Origin: Dictyobacter arantiisoli | GTDB lineage: Bacteria; Chloroflexota; Ktedonobacteria; Ktedonobacterales; Ktedonobacteraceae | Length of the DNA stretch: 64,000 nucleotides | NCBI RefSeq assembly: GCF_008326305.1 | Contig: NZ_BIXY01000019.1 | Location: 26,215-90,214 of the forward strand | Direction: 5' to 3' | Part shown: positions 16,680-26,147 of the stretch, piece after piece | Position numbering within the stretch: position 1 is the first letter of the stretch | Layout of the letters: each line of letters begins with the position of its first letter | The notes under the pieces: generated by a model | What the model saw: the letters and a program-made list of their open reading frames with translations, nothing else | Told to the model about the DNA's origin: nothing | The model's database searches: none | Made by a program: the position numbers and the translations under genes

Positions 16680-16738
16680 ATGAGGGCAGATTTGAAACCG
16701 GGCCATAACTTTGCCCTGCCACCTACCCTCATCTTTTT
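16680..16738 (+). terminator. Terminator after the ArsA-type ATPase
   Basis: ATGAGGG (16680-16686) pairs with CCCTCAT (16726-16732), enclosing a GGGCA/TGCCC inner stem, then CTTTTT. Confidence 0.55.
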
Positions 16739-16770
16739 ACTATAAAAGCTCTTTAAAACTATATGAAAGT

Positions 16771-17784
16771 CTACTGAGCACCTGAAATGCTTTCAGGAAT
16801 ATGCAGTAAAATGTCCTTCACCTCAGCCTCGTCACTAGCATCAAGAACAGCATCAAAAACATCTTGCAAGACAGTACTATGCATAACAGAAACCGTGTGC
16901 TCCTGAGCAAGCTCAACCAATGAGGGATAGCGCCGATGAATCTGGCGAATGAGAGAGTCACGTAACGCTTCCCGCTTTCCCTGCTCAATGCCTCGCTCAA
17001 TGCCCTGCTCAATGCCTCGCTCGATGCCTCGCTCGATGCCCTGCTCGATGCCCTGCTCGATGCCCTGCTCGATGCCCTGCTTAATCCCTTGCTTCATTCC
17101 CTTTTCGATGCCTTTTGTCATACCTTTTTGTACCATTTCCTGGTAAGCCCAGGATTCTTCAAGAATGTCGTGCATGAGGTTAAACCTTTCTGCTAGCCAG
17201 AACTTGTCTGTGCTTTCTTTAAAGACTAAGGCAGCGATAGCATAAGCAATTGGAAGCAAATCTTGCTTGCCTGTACTATACAAGTCTGTAATCAGTTCCT
17301 CAACCACATCTCGTCGCGCGCTATTGTGGGTGAGTGGCAAGAGTGGAAGCATGCCTTCCAGGCCAGCTTGCTGCAACATTGATGGTGGAAGTTCCCATAA
17401 TCGAATATTTTGAAAATGGAAGCTGTGTATCAATTCGCCATTCGGCAATCTCTGCAGATATGGCGACTCGATAATATTACCACCTTTGACGAGATACAAC
17501 ACAATTGAATAGACAGGAATGCCAGTAGCGCATCCTGTCAGTACATTATATTCCCAGACACGGCGTCCCATATTTGCATCGCGCCGACGCTGAAATTCAA
17601 CGTGCAGAATGATTTTCTCACCCTGCAGATCCACATTATATAAGAGATCGGCATTGACCGTACGTGCCTGTAATTCTTTGTCACGCTCGCTAATAAAAAT
17701 TGCTCCTTGCAAGAGCAAAGAGACAAAGGCCTGCGGCTCAGCTTTTACCAGCAGCTTCATAACATCATCCCAATATTTAGGCAT
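16771..17784 (-). CDS. Rpn/YhgA-like PD-(D/E)XK nuclease (putative transposase family)
   Basis: 337 residues with AAGGGATGAG before the ATG. The N-terminal ~200 residues hold the nuclease core: VNADLLYNVD supplies the catalytic aspartate and ILHVEFQRRRD the E-x-Q variant of the E-x-K motif, followed by GIPVYSIVLYLV. A long (GIE[QR]) tract of about 12 four-residue units (about 230-275) links to a helical tail. Members cut DNA and promote RecA-independent recombination. They multiply by gene duplication and drift rather than as classical insertion sequences. No inverted ends were found here. Confidence 0.85.
   Translation of the reverse strand: MPKYWDDVMKLLVKAEPQAFVSLLLQGAIFISERDKELQARTVNADLLYNVDLQGEKIILHVEFQRRRDANMGRRVWEYNVLTGCATGIPVYSIVLYLVKGGNIIESPYLQRLPNGELIHSFHFQNIRLWELPPSMLQQAGLEGMLPLLPLTHNSARRDVVEELITDLYSTGKQDLLPIAYAIAALVFKESTDKFWLAERFNLMHDILEESWAYQEMVQKGMTKGIEKGMKQGIKQGIEQGIEQGIEQGIERGIERGIEQGIERGIEQGKREALRDSLIRQIHRRYPSLVELAQEHTVSVMHSTVLQDVFDAVLDASDEAEVKDILLHIPESISGAQ
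16981..17093 (-). repeat. 12-bp tandem repeats encoding (GIEQ/GIER)n
   Basis: About nine near-identical 12-bp units (CTGCTCGATGCC type) inside the Rpn-like gene. The array is in frame, so unit-number change would keep the protein intact. Such tracts are typical of this family. Confidence 0.85.
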
Positions 17785-17962
17785 TTCTCATCCCTTCCCA
17801 CATGCTCCAGATGATTATGCTGTACTCTACCATCTCGTAGCAGAAAAGTACAGTGACAATTTATTCATTTTAGGGTAACAAATTGGACAAGATGAGATAT
17901 TTGGCAAGACAGACATTTAGCAATTTTGTTATCCAGAACAGCTCAAGTATTATCTCTAGCAC

Positions 17963-17992
17963 TTGACACCTGTTCCAATTACCCTCTATTAT
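17963..17992 (+). promoter_or_regulatory. Promoter of recG
   Basis: TTGACA at 17963-17968, an 18-bp spacer and TATTAT at 17987-17992, about 48 bp before the start codon. Confidence 0.6.
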
Positions 17993-18039
17993 GAACTCTG
18001 ACAATTGAACGTTACAGTATCGAGTAAAAAAACGTATTT

Positions 18040-20748
18040 ATGTCAAATCGTCAGACAATAACACTTACAACTTATGTAGAACGCGCCCGCAAAGTTCTTC
18101 AATATGAACAACGGACCAATCATCAGGATCAAGCCATCAAACCAGGTGGCGTAGAAGCGTTTATCACCCGCTGGTATGCCGATACAAGCGCACTTTGCCA
18201 GACGACCGGGCAAGATAGCAGAGTCCTGCATCGTTTTACAGAACATCTCAGCAACTATCATCAACAAGATCCCATTCAGCGTGCCTCCAGCCTGCGTGCT
18301 GCACTGGCGATTCTGAATGAGGTTGATGGTGCTGTGCCTACCACCTCTCAAACAGGAGCAACGGTAGAAACAAGTCCAACGTCAATACCGCAGCAATCCT
18401 TAACAGCAGGTGATCTAACCACCGGGGATCATCATAAAGAACAGAAGGATCGTAAGACCGCTAAAACTGAGATGGATGGTGCAGCGACAAAGCATCGCAA
18501 ATCTGCAAAGGTTGCAGCGCCTACAGTCCATGAGATAGCAGAACCAATTCAGTTGGAGGCTGGTATGTCGCAGGGACATGTTGCCCTGACACTTCTAAGT
18601 GCCGACATCACAGCCATCCCCGGCGTTGGTCCAACCGCAGCAACGCGCTTGCAGAGCCTGGGTGTACGCACCGTTCGCGATCTTTTGCTGTATTTTCCAC
18701 GTGAACACCGCGATTATAGCCAGTTAGAAAAAATCGCTCATGTCCCGTTTAATGAGCTTACAACGACGATGGGACTGATCTGGGATGTGAAGACAACCCG
18801 GACCGGCAATGGAAAAACACGCACTATCGCGACGATCTCAGATGAAACGGGAAAGCTGTATGTCTCCTGGTTTAATCAGCCGTATCTGCAAAAGCAACTC
18901 CAGAATGCGCAGGGGAGTTATCTGGTCGTCACGGGCATCAAACAGCGCTTTGGCAATAAGGTTGAGTTTGCGGTCCGCACTCATGAGTTGCCGGAGCAGG
19001 GGGATCTACTTAATACAGGACGCCTGGTGCCAACCTATCCTTTAACAGAGGGATTAAGCGCCAAGTCGATGCGCCGCTTCACTAAATATGCGGTTGATCG
19101 TTACGCAAAAATGTTGCCCGAGCATTTGCCACTCTCCATTCTTCAGGCGGGCAATTTGATGATGTATTCTAAAGCAATTGCGCAGATTCATTATCCAGAT
19201 GATGAAGATCTGCGTACTCGCGCCCATCATCGTCTCGCGTTTGACGAACTGTTTATGCTGCAACTGGGCATGCAAGAGAGACGATCACGCTGGCAACAAG
19301 AGGCCAAAGACGGCAATGCCTTTACGCGCTACGATCATCGTATCTTTATTGAGCCAGATGCTCAGACGAAAAAAACACTCACTCCCCAACCGCAGAATAG
19401 AGCGGGGACAACCGGTGCAACTCTGTGGTCTGTAATTGCGACCGATAAGCCGTTTGAAGAGACTCTTCCTTTCTCATTTACTGCCGCACAGCGACGCGTA
19501 ATACATGAGATTTTCGCAGATATGGCAAAGAGCCGTCCTATGAGCCGTTTGCTCCAGGGCGATGTAGGTGCGGGTAAAACCGCTGTCGCCGCCGCTGCTC
19601 TGCTGCTAGCAGCCCTGAATGGCTATCAAGGCGTGATTATGGCGCCAACTGAACTACTGGCCGAGCAACATGCCCGCAGCATCCGCGCCATGCTAGAACC
19701 ATTTGGCATACAAACGGTCTTATTAACGGGTAGCCAGCGCCAACGTGAGCGCAATCATGCTCGCCAGGCATTGGAGTCTGGACAGGCGACAGTAGCTATC
19801 GGCACCCATGCCTTAATTCAGGACGATATTGCCTTCCAGAGCCTGGGACTGGTGATTGTCGATGAGCAGCACCGCTTTGGCGTAGAACAACGCGATGCGC
19901 TCCGGCAAAAAGGTCGTCATCCCCATATGCTGGTGATGACGGCAACGCCTATTCCACGAACGCTGGCACTTACACTCTATGGAGATCTGGATGTCTCCGT
20001 CATTGATCAGCTTCCACCCGGGCGTCAAAAGATTATTACCCGCTGGCGTACCGGCATACGACGCAATGAATCCTATACCACTATCGCCCAACAGGTCGCA
20101 GAAGGGCATCAGGCGTTCATTATCTGCCCGTTGATCGAGGAGTCCGAATCCCTAACCGCCAAGGCTGCAACAAGTGAATATGAACGCTTACAACGCGAAG
20201 TTTTTCCTCAGTTACGGCTCGGCTTACTTCATGGTGCTATGAAAGCAGCGGAAAAAGATACGATCATGCATCGCTTCCGGGATCGCGAATTGGATATTCT
20301 GGTCGCCACATCAGTGATTGAAGTTGGTATCGATATACCCAATGCAACTGTGATGGCAATTGAAGATGCGGATCGGTTTGGCTTATCACAACTTCATCAG
20401 TTCCGTGGACGTGTTGGCCGTGGCAAGCATCAATCCTACTGTTATGTCCTGAGTGCTGACGCCAGTATTCAAGCCCAGGAGCGCCTGGGAGTCTTTCAGG
20501 ATACCGATGATGGCTTTAAGCTTTCCGAAGAAGATCTCCGTCTCCGCGGTCCCGGTGACTTCATTGGCGTACGGCAAAGTGGTATGCCTGAATTACGGAT
20601 TGCCGATTTTAGCGACACGGTTTTAATCGAACAAGCACGTACAGCCGCCGAACAACTCTGGCAGAGCGATCCCTATCTACGCAAACCAGAACATGCCGCG
20701 CTCCGCGAACGCATGCATTTGTTCTGGCAACAATTTATGGCTCATTAA
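18040..20748 (+). CDS. recG: ATP-dependent DNA helicase RecG
   Basis: 902 residues, longer than the usual 690-780 because of a ~185-residue N-terminal extension rich in Gln, Thr and Lys before the helix-hairpin-helix segment AIPGVGPTAATRLQSLGV. The OB-fold wedge follows, then Walker A GDVGAGKTAVA, the DEQH box in IVDEQHRFGVEQR, and C-terminal motifs QFRGRVGRGKHQSYC. It remodels stalled replication forks and branch-migrates Holliday junctions. Some Chloroflexota RecG proteins carry similar N-terminal additions. No ribosome site is visible before ATG 18040, and a leaderless or weakly translated mRNA is possible. Confidence 0.96.
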   Translation: MSNRQTITLTTYVERARKVLQYEQRTNHQDQAIKPGGVEAFITRWYADTSALCQTTGQDSRVLHRFTEHLSNYHQQDPIQRASSLRAALAILNEVDGAVPTTSQTGATVETSPTSIPQQSLTAGDLTTGDHHKEQKDRKTAKTEMDGAATKHRKSAKVAAPTVHEIAEPIQLEAGMSQGHVALTLLSADITAIPGVGPTAATRLQSLGVRTVRDLLLYFPREHRDYSQLEKIAHVPFNELTTTMGLIWDVKTTRTGNGKTRTIATISDETGKLYVSWFNQPYLQKQLQNAQGSYLVVTGIKQRFGNKVEFAVRTHELPEQGDLLNTGRLVPTYPLTEGLSAKSMRRFTKYAVDRYAKMLPEHLPLSILQAGNLMMYSKAIAQIHYPDDEDLRTRAHHRLAFDELFMLQLGMQERRSRWQQEAKDGNAFTRYDHRIFIEPDAQTKKTLTPQPQNRAGTTGATLWSVIATDKPFEETLPFSFTAAQRRVIHEIFADMAKSRPMSRLLQGDVGAGKTAVAAAALLLAALNGYQGVIMAPTELLAEQHARSIRAMLEPFGIQTVLLTGSQRQRERNHARQALESGQATVAIGTHALIQDDIAFQSLGLVIVDEQHRFGVEQRDALRQKGRHPHMLVMTATPIPRTLALTLYGDLDVSVIDQLPPGRQKIITRWRTGIRRNESYTTIAQQVAEGHQAFIICPLIEESESLTAKAATSEYERLQREVFPQLRLGLLHGAMKAAEKDTIMHRFRDRELDILVATSVIEVGIDIPNATVMAIEDADRFGLSQLHQFRGRVGRGKHQSYCYVLSADASIQAQERLGVFQDTDDGFKLSEEDLRLRGPGDFIGVRQSGMPELRIADFSDTVLIEQARTAAEQLWQSDPYLRKPEHAALRERMHLFWQQFMAH

Positions 20749-20785
20749 AATGTCTGGCTCATGCTTGAATGAGCCAGACATTCTT
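20749..20785 (+). terminator. Terminator of recG
   Basis: AATGTCTGGCTCAT and ATGAGCCAGACATT, 14-bp perfect arms directly after the stop codon, then CTTTTCTT. Confidence 0.88.
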
Positions 20786-20894
20786 TTCTTCATCCTTCCC
20801 TTTTCTCTTGTAACAGTCGATCCCACCACAACGTGCTATAGATGACCTATCTCTGTTTATTATAAAACTCACATATAAAAGGAGTCTGCTGACA

Positions 20895-22103
20895 ATGAAA
20901 GTCCTGATCTTTAATGCCGGGTCAAGTAGCCATAAAAGTAGCCTGTACGAGGTTGAAAGCCCCTTAAGTTCGACACCACCCGATCCCCTCTGGGAAGCAC
21001 AGGCGGATTGGACTCAGACGCAGGGCCAGACCTCTCTGAAGATTAAAGCCAATGGACAGACTATAAACAAACAACTTGCGACCGATGAGCGCGCAAAAAT
21101 CATTCAGACCATGCTCGAAACGCTCTGGTCTGGCCCCACAAAAGTTATCAATGATCTCTCAGATATTGCCGTGGTCGGACATCGTGTGGTGCATGGTGGC
21201 ACGAAGTTTGAGGAGAGTGTACGCGTCGATCAACATGTAAAAGATGAGATTCGTAAGCTGGCTCAATTCGCCCCACTCCATAATCCAGCCAATCTCGAAG
21301 GTATTGAGGCAATTGAACGTATAAAAAAGGATATCCCCCAGGTCGTTTCCTTTGATACATCATTTCATAATACAATGCCCGCTGCCGTCAAAGCTTATCC
21401 CGGTCCTTATGAGTGGTATGAACAGGGTATTCGACGCTATGGCTTCCATGGAATCAGCCACCAATACTGTGCGCGGAGAAGCACACAACTGCTCAACAAA
21501 ACTCCAAATGAGATACGACTGGTCAATTGCCATCTTGGCAATGGCTGCTCGATCACCGCGATTCAAAATGGGAAGAGCATCAATACCACGATGGGCTTTA
21601 CTCCTCTTGACGGCCTGATGATGGGTAGCCGCTCAGGCTCCATTGATCCAAGCATCCTGTTCTATCTGGAACGCGAGAAAGGCTATCAAGCGGACAAGCT
21701 TGACCACATTCTCAACAAAGAAGCTGGTTTCAAAGGCATATCAGGTGTCTCTAGCGACGTACGAGCCATCCATGAAGCCATCGCAAAAGGGAATGAGCGC
21801 GCACGGCTGGCTTTGGATATGTTTGTAGATCGCCTGTGTCACTTTATCGGAGGGATGATTGCCACGTTGGGCGGCATCGATGTTTTGACCTTTACAGGTG
21901 GTATTGGTGAGAATGATGCGATTATTCGTGCACGAGCCTGTGAGAAGCTAGGCTTTGTCAATCTCAAACTCGATCCCCAAAAGAATGATGCTTCGCCCGC
22001 TGACACAGAGATTTCGACTCCTGATTCCGCTGTGCGTGTCCTGATTGTCCATACCCAGGAGGACTGGGAAATCGCACGCGCATGCTGGCAACTGATGCAA
22101 TAA
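20895..22103 (+). CDS. ackA: Acetate kinase
   Basis: 402 residues with AAAAGGAG before the ATG. Family signatures are the start VLIFNAGSSSHKSSLY, GHRVVHGG, FDTSFH, YGFHGISHQY, NCHLGNGCSI and FTGGIGENDA. The enzyme interconverts acetyl phosphate plus ADP and acetate plus ATP. No phosphotransacetylase is adjacent, which leaves open whether it works with Pta or with a phosphoketolase. The second residue block has HKSSLY where many have LKYQLF, a modest variation in the phosphate-binding loop region. Confidence 0.95.
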   Translation: MKVLIFNAGSSSHKSSLYEVESPLSSTPPDPLWEAQADWTQTQGQTSLKIKANGQTINKQLATDERAKIIQTMLETLWSGPTKVINDLSDIAVVGHRVVHGGTKFEESVRVDQHVKDEIRKLAQFAPLHNPANLEGIEAIERIKKDIPQVVSFDTSFHNTMPAAVKAYPGPYEWYEQGIRRYGFHGISHQYCARRSTQLLNKTPNEIRLVNCHLGNGCSITAIQNGKSINTTMGFTPLDGLMMGSRSGSIDPSILFYLEREKGYQADKLDHILNKEAGFKGISGVSSDVRAIHEAIAKGNERARLALDMFVDRLCHFIGGMIATLGGIDVLTFTGGIGENDAIIRARACEKLGFVNLKLDPQKNDASPADTEISTPDSAVRVLIVHTQEDWEIARACWQLMQ

Positions 22104-22293
22104 TAGCCCATGAATTGGAAGCGCAAAATGTGAGAAATACAAGAGTCGCTTCTGACAGGAATACAACAGGCAAAAGTCACATCCCCTTGTCTAAATGAAA
22201 CCACATGCGTTGTTGAAGCGTGTTTATAGTAAGCAGTACAACAATACATTAAAAATTTCTTTATAGACAATTCGGCAAGCGAAAGGAGGGCGT

Positions 22294-23127
22294 ATGGCTC
22301 ATTTGCTCGACCGCCTGACATCAACTGATCAATCTGCAAAATATCAGCAGGCTCAGAAAAAAACGCAGCAGGCGCAGGATACCGCGCAGGCAACCTATGA
22401 AAATGTAAAAGATGCTGCCCAATCGGCCTTAGAGGCCACCAAAGACGCCGCTAAAACAACGCTATCAACCACCAAAGATGTAGCACAGTCAACATTAGAT
22501 AATGTACAACACGGTGTTAAAAGTGGCCTGACAAAGTCACAGGCCGCCCTGGCAACCGGTGCCGGTGCAGCAGCCTTTCTGTTAGAACAGAATCAGAAGA
22601 AAAACCAGAAAAATCTGAAACGGGCTCAGAAAAATCTGCAAGGCTTCCAATCCAATCTGCAAGATAATGCGAATACAGGCCTGGCAAGTGCCAGGAGTGC
22701 CGTAGCTGTTTTACAAGACGCCTTGCAAGACAATGCCAGTCGGGCTCAGAATACTTATGCGAAGAATAGCAAACAGGCAAAGAAGAGCTTGAAAAAGGCT
22801 CAGAAAAACCTTGCGAAGCTTCAAAGCGTAGCTCAGGACAGTGTAGAATCTGGTCTGTCTGCAACACAGGATGCCTTTAATAAAACGTCGAAGCAAGCCA
22901 GCAAAAATTTACAAAAAGCTGCTAAAAACGCCAAAGGCTTGACTGACTCGGTGCAGGATCAATACGAGCACTATCAGCAAAAACGCAAACGGGCCAAAAC
23001 GTTGTTCCGCTTTGGTCTTGTTGCCGGAGTTGTCGCGGCACTGCTCTTCACACCAGTCGCTGGTTCAGAAGTGCGCAGTCGCATCACTGCACAATGGAAC
23101 CAGTATCGCTCATACTTCGGACTTTAA
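22294..23127 (+). CDS. Ala/Gln/Lys-rich amphipathic repeat protein with C-terminal membrane helix
   Basis: 277 residues with AAAGGAGGGCG upstream. Residues ~25-220 are built from degenerate 11-residue-like units (TKDAAKTTLSTTKDVAQS, KKSLKKAQKNLAKLQS), an amphipathic helix pattern seen in LEA-type and apolipoprotein-like proteins. A transmembrane helix FRFGLVAGVVAALLFTPVAG (about 232-251) follows, and the end SEVRSRITAQW resembles YtxH-type stress proteins. It is probably anchored in the cell membrane with a long helical domain. A role in desiccation or envelope stress is an inference from composition. Low-complexity similarity makes family assignment uncertain. Confidence 0.75.
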   Translation: MAHLLDRLTSTDQSAKYQQAQKKTQQAQDTAQATYENVKDAAQSALEATKDAAKTTLSTTKDVAQSTLDNVQHGVKSGLTKSQAALATGAGAAAFLLEQNQKKNQKNLKRAQKNLQGFQSNLQDNANTGLASARSAVAVLQDALQDNASRAQNTYAKNSKQAKKSLKKAQKNLAKLQSVAQDSVESGLSATQDAFNKTSKQASKNLQKAAKNAKGLTDSVQDQYEHYQQKRKRAKTLFRFGLVAGVVAALLFTPVAGSEVRSRITAQWNQYRSYFGL

Positions 23128-23147
23128 TATAAATATGGCATGAGGAT

Positions 23148-23201
23148 CATAATAACAGAAAAGAGGTAGCAATGAATTGCTACCTCTTTTCTGTTATTAT
23201 G
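23148..23201. terminator. Perfect 26-bp-arm palindrome terminator
   Basis: Arms 23148-23173 and 23176-23201 are exact inverses around a 2-base loop. It lies in the convergent gap between the repeat protein and the HAD phosphatase, with A/T-rich outer arms that act as T-runs in both directions. Confidence 0.8.
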
Positions 23202-23304
23202 CGCAAAAATTCTTGGCCCTTCGCTCTTCCGGGTGATGGTGGAAGAGGGAAGTTGCGAGGACACCTTGTGCTCCGTCAGGAGCAATCGCCCCTGCATCCC
23301 GCTT

Positions 23305-23982
23305 TCACCTGCCGAGAGGGGATGATGAGTAGTGCGCCAGGAGATCTGCAGGATCATCGTAGATGGCGACAGAGCCCTGTAAATCTGTATCCTTCCAACC
23401 GCCACAGCGGAGCGCAATCGTAGCAATTCCGGCTTTGGTGGCGGATTGAATATCATAGGCGGTATCGCCAATCATAACCAGTTGAGAAGCATCCATTTGA
23501 ATGCGTTTTATCGCTGCCAACATGATATCCGCATCAGGCTTTGATTGTGGGGCATCTTTAGAGGTCGTCTGGGCCAAAAAAAACTTTTTTGTATCCGAAC
23601 CAATAAGCACCAACAGTTTTTCCAGTTCCTCTGGTTCGGCGGAAGTGGCAATGATCATTTTCTGGCCCTGATCATGGATATGCTGTAGCAATTCATAGGT
23701 ATGGGGAAAAGCCTTTACGGTCGAGTAGTACCGCTCTTTAAAGATCTCTTTGCGCCGCTCACTGATCTTCTGGCCTTCCTCGCTGTCTTTCTCAATATGT
23801 AGGACCTCAGGCAAGACTTTATCACCTCCCATGCCGATCAAGGGTCGGACGGTCTCAAAAGCGACCTGATGACCTTGTTCCTGCATAGCATCGATCCAGG
23901 CATGGGTATGGGCATCATTGCTATCCACCAGTGTCCCATCCACATCTAATATCATACCTTTGACAGGATGATGATTTGACAT
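23305..23982 (-). CDS. HAD-superfamily phosphatase (phosphoglycolate phosphatase/beta-PGM-like)
   Basis: 225 residues with AGAGGAAAA upstream of the ATG. Motif I is DVDGTLVDSNDAH (nucleophile and acid aspartates), motif II is IIATSAEPEEL, motif III is the lysine in KDAPQSKPDADI, and motif IV is MIGDTAYDIQSA. The helical cap between motifs I and II is the C1 type. It dephosphorylates a small phosphorylated metabolite. The exact substrate cannot be inferred. Cytoplasmic, a single-gene unit. Confidence 0.88.
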   Translation of the reverse strand: MSNHHPVKGMILDVDGTLVDSNDAHTHAWIDAMQEQGHQVAFETVRPLIGMGGDKVLPEVLHIEKDSEEGQKISERRKEIFKERYYSTVKAFPHTYELLQHIHDQGQKMIIATSAEPEELEKLLVLIGSDTKKFFLAQTTSKDAPQSKPDADIMLAAIKRIQMDASQLVMIGDTAYDIQSATKAGIATIALRCGGWKDTDLQGSVAIYDDPADLLAHYSSSPLGR

Positions 23983-24240
23983 AAAAATTTTCCTCTTTCC
24001 AATTTACTACTTTTTACCGCAACAAAAGCGGCAGGATTTCACTGACATGTGTCTAACACGTATCAGCCAGCCATCTCTATTCAAACGTCTCTGATGCGGT
24101 AGTATGCAGAGCTACGAATAGATGAGGTGAGATGATAAAAAGAAGGTCCAGCATCCCTGCCAGAACCTGTATGGAGTGGAGATTTTATGCCACAGGCTCT
24201 CCTGCCTCTGAAGATGCCAATAGGCTAACCATTTGCTTTT

Positions 24241-24278
24241 TATAAAAAGTCATGCCACGCTAGACATAGGTGGCATGA
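24241..24278 (-). terminator. Terminator overlapping the end of the ECF sigma gene
   Basis: On the minus strand TCATGCCAC and GTGGCATGA arms bracket the stop codon, followed by CTTTTTATA. The hairpin includes the last codons of the gene. Confidence 0.65.
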
Positions 24279-24883
24279 GTCTGGGCGCTAAGAATTTTCC
24301 TTAACAATACCTTGGCTCGGTGAAAATACGTTTTCGCAGTAGCCTCAGGCATGCACAATATACGACCAATCTCAGAGAAGCTTAACTGTGAGGCATAACG
24401 AAGCACGACAACTGAGCGAAATTTTGGAGGCAGTGATTCAATTGCCTGCCGTAAATGTATTTGCAAATCGCGGCGCTCCATCAATTCCTCGGGTAGGGGG
24501 CCAGGATCAGGGATATCGTTGAGAACTGAAAATTCACCCTCTCCATTTTCTACTTCTAGTTGAGAAAAGTGGATCGCATAGCGATGTCGACGGCGTAACT
24601 CATCAACACAACAATTGCGAGCAACCTGGAATAACCACGACTTGAAAGGCTCGCCAGTCCCTAGCTTCGGTAGCGACAGATAAAAACGTAAGAAGACCTG
24701 CTGGAGCACATCACAGGCCAGGTCATAGTCACCCAGGAAGCGACAAATAAAATTAAAGAGAGGCGTATGATAGCGCCGAACGAGCAGCTCAAAAGCACTT
24801 TGATCGCCGTCCAGAATCATCCGGGCTAATACAGCGTCAGTCAATTCTGGAGAAGGTGTTTTCATAAATTCTTGAGTTTGCAC
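24260..24883 (-). CDS. ECF-type RNA polymerase sigma factor
   Basis: 207 residues starting at a GTG (24883) with AGAGGTTACCC upstream. An internal ATG at 24865 is the alternative. Region 2 (SAFELLVRRYHTPLFNFICR, DYDLACDVLQQVFLRFY, FKSWLFQVARNCCVDELRRR) binds the -10 element and core enzyme, and region 4 (LPPKFRSVVVLRYASQLSFS, EIGRILCMPEATAKTYFHRA) binds the -35. No anti-sigma gene is adjacent. The downstream neighbour is the HAD gene and the upstream one the Rieske fusion, so the regulon is not evident. Confidence 0.93.
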   Translation of the reverse strand: MQTQEFMKTPSPELTDAVLARMILDGDQSAFELLVRRYHTPLFNFICRFLGDYDLACDVLQQVFLRFYLSLPKLGTGEPFKSWLFQVARNCCVDELRRRHRYAIHFSQLEVENGEGEFSVLNDIPDPGPLPEELMERRDLQIHLRQAIESLPPKFRSVVVLRYASQLSFSEIGRILCMPEATAKTYFHRAKVLLRKILSAQTHATYV

Positions 24884-25098
24884 GGGTAACCTCTTCGTTT
24901 CTGAATAGAATTATGATCTGTCACACTATTCCTTTTATAGTTACTAGCATATACTCTTCAAACGATAATTACAATGGAAATATCAACAAATAAAACCCGA
25001 CAATTCTATTAAAATTTATAATTTGTGACAATGTTACCAGGCAGATAGTACTATCCTTTTTATAGAAAACCGTTCCTGTATTTATCGTCTTTCCAGCC

Positions 25099-25130
25099 AA
25101 ATAAAAGTGGACTATGCAGACATAGCCCAC
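25099..25130 (-). terminator. Terminator of the DUF2231-Rieske gene
   Basis: On the minus strand GTGGGCTATG and CATAGTCCAC arms with one mismatch, then TTTTATTT. Confidence 0.55.
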
Positions 25131-25166
25131 TGAATAACAAAAAAGTGTGTAATCCTGGATAGTAAT

Positions 25167-26102
25167 TTACGCGTGTTCTAAACGGCGCAACTCTATTTTG
25201 CCTGCGCGTCTCCGGACCGCAAATGTAGGCTGCGCATATACGGCTGGACTGTTTACGACACTACCATCACACATACGGAAGCCAGAATTATGCCAGGGAC
25301 AGTGCACTACACCATCCTCATACGTTCCTTCATCCAAAGGACCGCCCAGATGTGAGCAGGTTGCCGCAATCGCATGGATCGTATCACCCTCTTTTAGCAG
25401 TACCGCGGGAATACCAGCCACATCCACCCGTTTCAATTTTCCCACTTCCAGCTCTCGCTCATCCAGCACAGCTACAAAATCATCTGAGCCACCTTCAGGA
25501 ATAACGCGATTCACACCAATGCCATTTGAATAGGCCAACTCTCCACCAAGATAGGCTGAATAGATCGTCAGACCATAAGCGGTACTCGCCAGGGTAATCG
25601 CTGTGCGCCGTTGACCAGTGATGCGTAGCACAGCTGAGGAGAGATTTAAGACGGTAATGCCACCATTGAGCAGTGCATGAAGCATGCCTGTGCGCTGCTC
25701 CTGACCATCTGTATCAACCCAGTTGGAGAGGCCAGTGGTGGCAGAGCCAACGGCCCCGGCCAGACCTAACCACAGGATGATGTCTGAGCTACGAGCCACA
25801 CCATCATCCTGATCAGCCAGCCAGGCAAGATCGAGTACCAGCGAAGCGGTCCAGGCGCCGATAGGGATGGTCACCAGCACGGGATGCAGAGGATGACCCA
25901 ACCAGACGCCTGCCAGAAAATCTTTGAGACGATAGCTTTCTGATCCAGGCTCCCCAAACACTTTGTTACTCCAATTCTGTAAAGGAGTGGTGAGCTTATC
26001 CAACCAGGGCATCCTGGTCACTAACAAAGAACTATAATGACGTAGCAAAGGGAAGCGGGGGGGAGTATCCATCCAACTGGTGGTTGGAGCTGTTGGATTC
26101 AT
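25167..26102 (-). CDS. DUF2231 membrane domain fused to a Rieske [2Fe-2S] domain
   Basis: 311 residues with AAAGGACA before the ATG. Residues ~55-190 form a DUF2231-like membrane domain starting FLAGVWLGHPLHPVLVTIP, with four hydrophobic helices. Residues ~205-308 are a Rieske domain with cluster ligands CSHLGG (C-x-H) and CPWHNSGF (C-x-x-H). Cluster ligands are complete. DUF2231 proteins are suspected haem or redox membrane proteins, so the fusion probably passes electrons between the membrane domain and the iron-sulfur centre. Similar fusions exist in Actinobacteria and Chloroflexota. The electron partner is unknown. Confidence 0.88.
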   Translation of the reverse strand: MNPTAPTTSWMDTPPRFPLLRHYSSLLVTRMPWLDKLTTPLQNWSNKVFGEPGSESYRLKDFLAGVWLGHPLHPVLVTIPIGAWTASLVLDLAWLADQDDGVARSSDIILWLGLAGAVGSATTGLSNWVDTDGQEQRTGMLHALLNGGITVLNLSSAVLRITGQRRTAITLASTAYGLTIYSAYLGGELAYSNGIGVNRVIPEGGSDDFVAVLDERELEVGKLKRVDVAGIPAVLLKEGDTIHAIAATCSHLGGPLDEGTYEDGVVHCPWHNSGFRMCDGSVVNSPAVYAQPTFAVRRRAGKIELRRLEHA

Positions 26103-26147
26103 AGATGTGTCCTTTCATACAGAAGCCTGTCATCCAGTTTTCGAGAA

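Noticed and set aside
16949..17146. 65-codon plus-strand frame of SMPCSMPRSMP repeats
   Set aside because: Antisense of the GIEQ repeat tract in the Rpn-like gene.
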